This document shows positions 1 through 9,400 of a stretch of DNA of 64,000 bases, one piece after another. Each line of letters starts with the position of its first letter. Position 1 is the first letter of the stretch. A program made the translations under genes and the position numbers. The DNA lies in contig OY752152.1 in assembly GCA_963573315.1 (NCBI GenBank), positions 434,001-498,000 of the forward strand. Direction: 5' to 3'. The DNA comes from Entomortierella parvispora (Eukaryota > Mortierellomycota > Mortierellomycetes > Mortierellales > Mortierellaceae). The notes beneath the pieces are model-generated. The model was not told the origin of the DNA. It saw nothing but the letters and a program-made list of their open reading frames with translations, and ran no database searches.

Positions 1-2693
1 ATCCACACTTTCGTCGCTGCATTCCACCCCGATCCCATCTTCCGCGCCTTCGCCCTCGCCCTCGCCCGCCCCTTCAGCAACATCGACATTTTCTGAACAG
101 GGAGGTCGCCCTGGCTCATCTGGACAAGGCCCGTGTCATGATCAACAACACCGTGATGGCTGCAGTTCTGCTCAGGATGACGGACCCTTCGTATTGAGGG
201 AGCACCCTGCAGTCGTTTTCGCTTCTGACCGCTTATCGGACAAGACCATCATTGAGCGGTTCCACACAGTGAACGTGTTTGATTTTGACCAGACCTTGTT
301 TCAGTCGCCGTTACCAAACCCTGCCCTGTGGGACCCATCTTTCATTGGCGTGTTGACCTCTTGGAACTATTGCGGGACCGGTTGGTGGCACAACCCTGGA
401 ACGCTAGAACTTGGACCGGAGACCGAGGCTTCCTGTTGGGAGGGATGGTGGAATGAGGAAATCGTAAGTACACTTTCATTCGCCCTCTGTTCATTTGTTT
501 TGTTTGTAGAGTGCTCTGCGGAGAGCGCTTTGACTCTTAATGACTTGACGGGATGTCCCGAAGGGGAGAAGGGAGAGGGTGGGTCTAAATGAGTAAATGA
601 GATTCGACGCTTTTTCACTGCAAAAGAGAAACCTCGAGAAATTGCAACCACGGAAGGCTACGAATAACGCAAGAGAAGACGCAGATGACCTTGGGAGCAC
701 AAGGACAAAGTTTTTCTTTATTTCTTTTTGGGTGGGGCCGATTTCGGGGCTGAGGCAGGTCGATGCAAGGCTTACCCCAAAGGGGTGGAAACCTGCTACT
801 TGGAATGGATGCAGCGCGCTGACAACTGCCCCTTGTTCCTTTATCTGTCTACAGGTCACCAAAGTCAAGGAGTCATCGGCGGATCCAGGTTGTCTCACGG
901 TTCTCCTGACGGGAAGAAACGGGCCCACGTTTGGGCAAAAGCTCATTCAAATGGTCACAGCCAAAAGATTGGACTTTGATCTGATTGCTACCAAACCTAC
1001 AACAGTTGCGCGGATACCAACATCAACAACACCGATTCCAATCAATGTCAACTCCTCGACCCAATCTCTGACTCCGTCCACTCCCCCCGCGAAATCATCA
1101 CGGAAACAAGACAAGCACAGCGCGGAAAAGTATCTTAAGGTTCACACGTTCAACACCAAACATGATTTTCTTTACAACCTCCTGTTCGAATACCCAAAAA
1201 TCCGGACTATGCATCTTTGGGACGATCGACCGTGCCAGGTGTCCAAGTTTCGTCAGGCAGGACAAGAATGGCTTGACAAGAAGATGCTGGATCGCTTTGA
1301 GATCACAGTCGTACAGGAACCTATGCTCTACATGGATCCACAACTGGAGACAGATTTGGTCCTGGCCATGGTTGACGCCAACAATCAGCAAGTAGAAACT
1401 GAGCAGGCAGGAGGTCCGTTTTTAGTTCCTGGTGTGGGACTTTGTCCCAGGACCCGACCAGAGCTGAAGGATCGAGCAATTTGGGACCCTTATGAGACAT
1501 ATGTCCCCCAGAAGCGCCTTCGGATTGATATCAACACCATCGTGCGATACACAGGTATCATGTTCTCGGAAAGAGTGCAGGATGTCATGAAGGATATTTT
1601 TTTGGGAAGTCTGGATAGTACGACCTTGACTTCAACAGGAGACTCCTTGGATGACCGTAGCCTGCAGCGTCAACCGTGGATTGAGCGACCTCTTAAACTA
1701 AGAAGACGGGATTTGAGCAAGTGGGTGGTTCCTGACGACCTGCATGTGACATTTTGCCTTGGAGCCTCCAACCCGGAACATCTAGAAGCCATCGGAGGAT
1801 TGGGTGCAACTGCATTAGTAGAAGTGGAGGCCACTGGAGAGTTTGAGGACCGGATATGGGCACTTAAGGTCAAGGAGCACAACCTTGAGGGCCACGAGAA
1901 TACTCGATCGAGCGGGGATGACCAGCAGGTTTTGTACCTGGCGCCGAACGGGAAAATATACCAGGATCTGTCAAGTTTAGAGACAGAGTATCCACCAGGC
2001 TCCCAGCATTCGGAACCACAGCCTTCTGTAGACCAACAAACAGCGTCGGAATTGAATCGCAAGGACGAAGTCCGGCACCAACATCAACAAGATCTGTCGG
2101 CAGTAACACAATCTTTGGAGAAAGTGGATCTGACAAGATTAGGGCATGTTGTTGTCAAGAAGAAAGAAGGAGCTCCTCACGTGACCATGGTTTATGATCG
2201 GCTCAACGGCACCAGGGCAGTGGACTCCGGCAAGATTGAAATCTGGGAATCTCTTGAGCGGAGAGAGACTTTCACTCCTCTCGGCCCTTCTCTTCCAGAT
2301 GGCCCCTTCAGATTGGTTTTGATTGGGACTGTGGCGCAAAAGAAACTTCTCGGGATGAAAGCCAAGACTCCTGGAGCGGTTCAGACCAAGGCTGAGGTCA
2401 GTCTTGCCAACGTGATCAAGTCTTGCTCAGGAGACTCGACGATTGCGTCGGGCAAGGAGTTGGGCCAGATGGTGAAGGCAGTCAAGGAAGAGATGGAACG
2501 GATGGGAGTTGAAAATAGATTGGCGAATGAAGAGAGGATCGCGACAATTGCTCAAGAGGTTTGTGATCGAGCCGTGAACATGAAACTGGCAGGGCAAGGT
2601 CCAAGTTCCAGCAAAGAAACCTTGGGAAAAGTGACTCAGAATCAAGTGGGACATGCACCACCGCCGCCCATTGTCTTTCAGGCCGCAGAGTAG
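1..2693 (+). CDS. HAD-fold protein, Swiss Army Knife RNA repair-like (5' truncated by window)
   Basis: Exons 2-463 and 855-2693 with a 391-nt intron (donor GTAAGT at 464, acceptor CAG at 852-854). The frame is open from base 2, so the start codon lies outside the window; 766 residues are visible. The visible N-terminus is Ser/Pro-rich. A HAD nucleophile motif, VFDFDQTLF, sits near visible residue 91, followed by a Trp-rich stretch, and HLWDDRP near residue 274 looks like a later HAD acidic motif. This combination matches the fungal HAD family annotated as Swiss Army Knife RNA repair-like, which is inferred to process damaged RNA ends. Two HVT motifs (about residues 450 and 595) could form a 2H-phosphoesterase-like pair. 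The C-terminus is charged and probably helical. Family assignment is from motif memory; the biochemical role in fungi is inferred. Confidence 0.72.
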
Positions 2694-2946
2694 CAGATGG
2701 TTGCACAAAATAAAAGTCAGATAATGTTCAGGTGCAACTAGACTACAGGGTCTTGTTTTATTTGCCCAAAAGAGTGGAGATCTTCAAGACGCGTGATCAC
2801 TACGTCCTTAAAGCTGCAAAGGAGAGCAGAGAAGTGAAGAGTAAGGGTGCAGGGGGGACCAAGGATGCATGTTTGTTCATATCAAGGAGAAAGAGTCTGT
2901 CCAGGCTGTGTGGATGTGGACGACATTTGAGGATGAGTCCCGAAGC

Positions 2947-3414
2947 TCACATGAGAATGTGCTCCTCCACGGTGAAGAAGGTACGACGAGACTTCTTTGC
3001 CAGCCTTTTGAGCTCGCATTGAGAGGCCTGCCAAGACTGGTTTCTTTGTCTCTGTCGAGCGAGCATCCTCTCCCTCTTCCTAGCCGCCTTTCGATCACAA
3101 CGAACGTCTCTTCTGTGTCGAGAGCGTAATCTCCTCTTCCTTTCATTGGTTCCGTCACTGTTGTCCTCATCCTCCGAGCCCTCCTCATCCGAGTCATCCT
3201 CGTCGGTCAAGGTTTGCATGGGATGATCAACGGCACGCTGTCGACGCAAGGCTTCCTTGTAGACCTTGTTCTTGTTCAAATAAATGTCAACAATCTTGAA
3301 TTTCAGACAATACAGACCGTCCTCGTCACTCCAATCCACGGTGGCGCCGTCATCGTGGCGGTAGTACGAGGAGAAGGGACGAGTCTTTTCCAACAGGAAG
3401 TAGGCCTTCATCAT
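2947..3414 (-). CDS. small acidic/basic protein of unknown function, paralogue A
   Basis: Single-exon frame of 155 residues. The start is the first of two adjacent ATGs at 3414; the frame extends upstream only through a non-ATG codon. The N-terminal part (about 75 residues) contains a YCLKFKIVDIYLNKNKVYKEA segment in which the short run KVYKEALRRQ is followed by a strongly acidic stretch (DEDDSDEEGSEDE), then a very Arg/Lys-rich tail. No known domain is recognised. It is clearly related to the next gene at 4246-4572: both open M-K-x-Y, both have a Y-x-x-K-x-x-x-Y-x-x-A helix, and both follow it with an acidic serine patch. The basic tail could bind nucleic acid or act as a nuclear signal, which is only a guess. 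The tandem arrangement on the same strand suggests local duplication. Confidence 0.55.
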   Translation of the reverse strand: MMKAYFLLEKTRPFSSYYRHDDGATVDWSDEDGLYCLKFKIVDIYLNKNKVYKEALRRQRAVDHPMQTLTDEDDSDEEGSEDEDNSDGTNERKRRLRSRHRRDVRCDRKAARKRERMLARQRQRNQSWQASQCELKRLAKKSRRTFFTVEEHILM

Positions 3415-4245
3415 CGATGGGGGTTCTGTTATTCGTCTTGGGAAGTGCAAAAGTTGGTGACGTTGGTGTTGCTCTAGTCGCTGTGTTGCTTAGTTGGCTT
3501 GGAGGGGGATAACGATCAATGGTGAGAGCGACAAGGTCGTGTGCTGGAAAGAAAAGAATAAGCGAAGGGACGACAAAAAGAAAAGAAAAGGTAAAGGTCT
3601 ATTGACTGGGATGGTCTGATCCTTCTCTACCGGAAGTCCAAGCCGTTCATTCTCAAGTCGAAAGTTTTTTTTTTTTTTGCTGGCTTGAAGGCCTGTTTTC
3701 TTTGATTTATTGAGCGGGTCAAATGACGCAACGCGTTTCTCTTTTTTTCCTGACATGTGCGATGTTGCCACCGCCACCGTTTTTTGTGGCAAAGAGGAGG
3801 GCACAGTTGGTTGGACATGTCACTGCTTCCTTTTGGTCGACGCTTAGACCTTGTCAACCTCTCATGTCGCCCGACCTGTCTTTCCCATGATATCATCTCT
3901 GCTTTCAAAAGTTTAAGCTTACAAACGGGAACAATGACATGCATCGTCCGTGGTGTTAAAAAATTACAGGGATAAGAGTCTTGTGTGATGAAGGAGGAGA
4001 TCTAAGTTTGGGGGAACCACATTCCTGTGTACTCTGGTCGAAGCAAGAACTCGTCCAACAACCAGACTGTCTTGACAAAAAAGAGTGAAAGAGATTGAAA
4101 GAGCAGCAGGAGTATGAAAAAAAGGTGCAGCGGATGTTCACATCCACTTTTGTTTTATTATCAAAAGTGGGCAATGACAACATTTTCATTGGTCTCGCGA
4201 AAGAGAAGGAACCAAAGGTTTGGATAACCGATCTCGCTCTCCGCT
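3415..4245. other. intergenic, 0.8 kb, between two small paralogues
   Basis: No convincing gene is seen. There is a T-rich run at about 3665-3680. Short open frames on both strands lack ATG starts or family resemblance. It presumably holds the promoter of paralogue A and the 3' end of paralogue B. Confidence 0.5.
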
Positions 4246-4572
4246 CTACTTTGTGTTGTACGCGCGCACGGTGAAGCGTGTGCAGCTCTCTCCTTTGGTC
4301 AGTCTCATGACCTTGCCAAAGGAAATCACCCAAGAGCGGTCCCTTGCATCTCGCGTGTACTTGATGGAAGAGCTCTCATCCTCAGAGTCCTCCGTGTTCT
4401 GTTCGTACAAGATGCGTTCGTTTCGGAGATAGATGAGCTGCTGGTTGTGGGCGGCCCTGTAGGCTCGTTCCTTGTCGCGATACACCTCGAATACCTTTCG
4501 AAGGCCTATTGGGCAGACTTCATCGTATTCCTCGCTATCACCTTTGTCCTTCGTCACGACGTAGACCTTCAT
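4246..4572 (-). CDS. small acidic protein of unknown function, paralogue B
   Basis: Single-exon frame of 108 residues with an ATG at 4572. It opens MKVYVVTKDKGDSEE and carries a helix KVFEVYRDKERAYRAA that aligns by eye with the KIVDIYLNKNKVYKEA helix of the 2947-3414 gene. It then has an acidic patch (TEDSEDESSS) and a short C-terminal segment with RFTVRAY. It lacks the long basic tail of its neighbour. No known domain, signal peptide or membrane segment is seen. Function is unknown; the shared pattern supports a real protein family rather than a chance frame. Confidence 0.55.
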   Translation of the reverse strand: MKVYVVTKDKGDSEEYDEVCPIGLRKVFEVYRDKERAYRAAHNQQLIYLRNERILYEQNTEDSEDESSSIKYTRDARDRSWVISFGKVMRLTKGESCTRFTVRAYNTK

Positions 4573-5137
4573 AGTGCTGGGAGTGGACGTGAGAGTGGGG
4601 GAAGCGGCTTTTTGGGAAAGAACGAAGAGGAGAGAAGGACAGTACTTTACAAAAGTGATGGCTGTTCAGCGGCCGAATAGGTCAGTTGACAGCGGAGTTT
4701 GTTTCGATCCCAAGATCAATCTCCGTCGCCTGCCCTCACCTTCCCTTCTTTCTCATCTCTATTCTTTCCCTCCAAAAGACGTTCCTTTGCATCATCACAT
4801 CTCCACCAGGATATGTCGCTGAAGAATAGTTTCAGGCATGAAACACGCGTACGTCTCGCGGCGCTCTCGGCTCTGTTTTTTTTTTTTTTCTTTTTTGGTG
4901 AAAATGGAGAATGAATGCAACTGGTACTGTATTCAGCGAACATAGATGATATAAAGTCAAGGACCATTGGAACAAATTGTCCTCGTGCAAGAGAATGAAC
5001 AGGACAATACAGACTAGTCAAGATGCCAATATCCGAGCACTTTCCTCAATCACATAGCTGTTATTGGGTCAGACAACATTTCATGACTAAACACTCGTTG
5101 TGTAGGTATTGTCCTCACTCTGAACCAATCCGACATT
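4573..5137. other. intergenic, 0.56 kb
   Basis: Upstream of paralogue B and downstream of the GCR1_C gene. A T-run at about 4877-4890 is present. No gene or RNA is recognised. Confidence 0.5.
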
Positions 5138-6319
5138 TTATTTCTTGAGCCAGCCATCCAAACGAGCGTTCTTTCGCCTTATCTTCAGAGTTTTGACCTC
5201 CTTGCCCAGCTTAGTGACGGTTCGAGATCCTTGAAGGCGTATCAGGTTCTGGACGGCCTGCTGGCTTGATAGCTTATCTTCTTTCACTAAGCGGACAAAC
5301 TCGATCACGACCATGGATCGCATTTCGTAAAGACTCTTTTGGTTGGTTCTCCAACGGCCGCCATATTTGGAGTTGTTCTCTTGAATCGAAGGTGCACCTT
5401 CGAACCCGAAACGCCATTCCTGAAGGACATCCCCGACCGATTGAAGATCCTCGCTCAGGTGAAGATGTGGAGGAAAGTTTTTTTCAGACTTTATGTTCTG
5501 CCCTCCCACCGTTAAAAACACGAATTCGTTCGCCTTGAACTGAGAGTAGTCGCCATATTTGAGGGAGGCGGCAGCGTTAGCGGCCTTTGGATCCAAGTCC
5601 TGATCTTCAGTATCTGAATCTGATGATGCCTCTAGTCGAGCCGCAGCATGCATTGCAGAAGTGCCAGGGCGAGAATCAAGGGCTCGGATTGGGCGTGGGG
5701 ACGAGAACCGGGTCATTGTAGTTGTTGCCATAGTGAATGGCTGGTGTTGTTTCTGCTGTTGCTGCTGCTTTCTCCCGATTCTCAAGACTGGTTGGAGAAA
5801 GTCTCTTACTCCACGGACTGGAGCAATGGTGGGATCCAAGCGCCGCAGCCCGAGCATCTTCTCTTCCAATGGGGCCACAAAGTCATTGGCGTACATTTCC
5901 AAACTTTCCAAAGTCGGAATGGTATCTCTTCCTTGGTCTTCACAATACTCCTATTGGAGACGCCGTGGGTTGGTGAGCAGAGATTGTCTTTTTATCTCGA
6001 GGGAAAAGGGAAGAGAATTACTTACCTCCCAATAAACAAGACCTCGGTCTTCCTCTGGCAATGACGCGGCGCGAGTAAGTCTTTTACGACGTCTCAACTC
6101 GTCTTCTCCGAGCCCAATATCTTCGAGATAGCGATCCACGATTGTTTTTCGTTTCTTCTCGCTGGACGCGCTTTTGGATAACTGGGAAAACACGCCATGT
6201 AAAAATTCGGTATGTTAGAAACGTCTTTTCAGCTTTGCAGATGACAGACATCAAGGAATGTGTTTCTGAAATGTAAATACCAGCATTTGCAATTGCTTGT
6301 CTGTCAATGTGCCATTCAT
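5138..6319 (-). CDS. GCR1_C (transcription activator GCR1-like) domain protein
   Basis: Three exons, 6281-6319, 6026-6181 and 5138-5950, give 335 residues; introns of 99 and 75 nt are both phase 0 with GT/AG ends, and intron 1 has a CTAAC branch-like site. The first exon (MNGTLTDKQLQML) is short and its start is the least certain part; an in-frame ATG also exists at 6343. Residues about 20-110 (YLEDIGLGEDE, then VYWEEYCEDQ) resemble the SAM-like core-binding fold of tyrosine recombinases. A Gln run and an acidic linker follow. Residues about 230-300 (LQEWRFGFEGAPSI, YGGRWR) fit the GCR1_C domain, a DNA-binding fold of fungal regulators. Its targets cannot be told; a nuclear role is inferred. 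Confidence 0.66.
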
Positions 6320-6453
6320 GGGAGTGCGTGTGCGGATGATCATGGGATGGAGGCGAGGGCGAAATGTTGCTTTGCGTGGACCTTTGAAGAAGGATGTGAC
6401 TTCTGTGGGCGCGGACCGTGCCCAATGCACTTTATTTTTATTTTGAATTTGGT

Positions 6454-9400
6454 TCACTTTTCGACTGCATGTCTCTGCAACAACAGCGTCTTCTCCATTG
6501 TTCCAAGTCCAATAACCTCTGAGATCCGAGCCCCCGTACAGTTCAATCGACTAGCAAAAGATCCCCAAATCATATTGACCTGAACCTTGGCCCCGACCTC
6601 ATCCTCAACCACCCTCCAAACACAAACGGACCGATCCCTGCATCCTGTCACAAATTCCAGCCGAGCGGCCTGATTCCAGGCAACCGAACAAACTTCTCCT
6701 GCAAACTCTCGGACTTGCGCCTTGCAAGACCAACTTGGCTTGGTTCCATTCATTTGTTTTTTCCATAATCGAACAGAACAATCCATGCCTGCAGTGGCGA
6801 TCCATTCACCGCAGGGCGACCAATCGATGCTTCCGATGGCAGACTCGTGCAGATCCGATCGATGGACAAACTCCTCGGCACTAAAGTCCCAGATGTGTAA
6901 GGTTGCCCAATCCGTCATTGCGAGAAAAGTACCACAGAGCGAGTACGCAAGAGCGCGCGACCCGTAGTCCCAGACGGCAGTGCACTGGGCCACCTCTGTG
7001 TCCCAAACGAGAACCGCCCTGTCGAGCCCACTAGTAACGAGCTGGCGACCATTGGGCGAGAAAACAGCGACGGTCACAACATCATTGTGGTCCGACAAAA
7101 CGCGCTCTGTGATTCCAGCGTGTAAATTGATCAGTCGTACGAGACAGTCGTTATCCCAAGTGGCCACCCATTGACCACATTTCGAGTAGGCGACATGTTT
7201 GCCGGATTCAGACAAATGATCTATCATCAGAGCAGCTGAAGAATTGCGGAGATCATAGCGGACAAGGTCGTTCCCAGAAATAAAGAATTGGAAGCTGTCT
7301 GTGGTGTAATCGGCTAGATCAGAAGTCGCGGGCTGGATCTTGAGTGGACGGGAATAGCCGGTTTCGGCGCTCCATTGTCTAACCGCACTGTCTCTGCCAC
7401 AGGAAAAGACATCATGGCCATCGGGGGAAAAAAACACACTGGTGACTTCGTCATCGTGCAGGGGCAACTCTAGACTGAGGCCCATGTCGTTCTCTATCAG
7501 CTCCTCTTTTCCCAATGCCCAGATTTTGATAGACCTGTCCGTCCCAGAGATGATCTCACGATCACTCAAAAAGACCACACACTTGACCCACTCGGCGTGG
7601 CTAGTCCATGAATTGACAAAAGCCCCCGACTCCATGTGCCACAGTCGTACCGAACGGTCTCGGCTGGCTGAGGCAATCCGTTGTCCGTCTCGAGAGAATG
7701 CCACGCTGTTGATTTCCTCGGTGTGACCTTTGAGCACAATAGCCTCGCTGCTGTTTCGAAGGTCCCATAACTTCAAGTTCTTGTTCGCACTTGAAACAAG
7801 GCGTTGGCTGTTTGGAGAAAACGAAAGCCTCACATCCTTCAAGAGCTCAGTCTTTGTGCCCAAAATTCTTTCAGTGAATCCTGTTCTTGAGCTCCAAAGA
7901 CGAATCTCTCCATCGCAGCTGGCCGTGGCTACTATCTTTCCGTCTGGTGACCACGCAACACATGATACGGACTCTGTGTGCTGATCTAGAACAAAGAGGA
8001 CGTCTCCTGTTTCCATGTTCCATAATCGCACTGTCGTGTCTGAACTCGCAGAGGCTAGTTGGCGCTCATTGGGCGAAAAGGAGACATCGTTCACCGATCC
8101 CGAATGTCCCATTAAAATAAGACTGGACTCCCCTCCTTGCATAGACCAGACTCTCACGGCATCATCCACACCGCCGGATGCAACATGTGAGCCGGACATT
8201 GTAATGTCTACACTCCAGACCTGACTGGCGTGGTCTCTAAAGCGACGGACCTCTTTCCAAACAGAAACATCAAACACACTGACACGACCGTTTCCGGCAA
8301 TCGTGTTGTGAGCAACAGCCATCAGTTTTCCGTCAAGAGACACCGCGCATCGTTTAAACCCTTCCACGTCTAGGGCAGGGTTTTCTCCGAAGCGGACTCC
8401 CTCCATCTGTGCACTGCTCAGGTCTGCTTGCCTCAGCCAGGCCTTGGTCAAGTTGACCCTTTTGAGATTTGCCCCCTGCAATTGAGCAGAGTCAAAGAGA
8501 CCCGCTGTCAGATTGGCCCCAGGGATTTGTATCCCTCGAAGATCGGTTCCATGAAAGGGGACCCCTCTTTGCACCAATATCGTCATGGCATTGGCGGCAG
8601 CTTGACTGAGCGAGGGATCGCTTTTGGATAGCTCTACAATAGCCCGCAGTTGGTACTTGAACTCGTCGCTTTGCTGCACGCGATCGCAAAGAAAGCCAAT
8701 GATTGAATGCTCAGACACTAGGTTCTTGATACCGAACGGATGCTGAGATAATGGAGATGGACTGGCCGTGGAGGTAAGACAGGAGGCGAGGTCGAGATGA
8801 TCAGGATTCCCTCGAGGGTCGAATATCCTGCATGAATAAAAGTATTCCAAAATGGATCGGTGAGCAAACGCGTACAAACACTCATCGTTCTGTAACTGGT
8901 TCTTGGCCGATGAGGTCGGTCCCACTCCCTGGATGATGGCACGACGGACCAAAGGACTCGACTCTCGCAAAATCTTGACTTTCGGATCTGGACCAAATAA
9001 GGCGGCTTTCCATGTCTTCTCATCCCCGCAATCCGAGTATTTGACGGTATTTACTCCATTCAGCTCCCTGAAGATCGACTCGGAAAGTTGTCTTGAAAAG
9101 TCGATCCCTCGCTGGATGAAATCAGCTTCTACGGGGATAAGAACATTGTGCTCCATCATACTCATCTTGCTCGGCGATTTCTTTGCTGTAAGACGATTCA
9201 GCTCGATTTCAAAGTGCTGTTGCACAAACTCGTCGTAAAGACTGGCTCTGGTGATCTCGGTGCTGGTACCATCAATCCTCGGTAGAATATCGAGCAGCAT
9301 CTTGAGCAATAAAGGATTTTTGACGAGATCAGACATATTGTGGAAACGTTCTAGTTGGTCCATATATTCGTCCGCAGTCCAAACTGGCTCTTGTCCAAAG

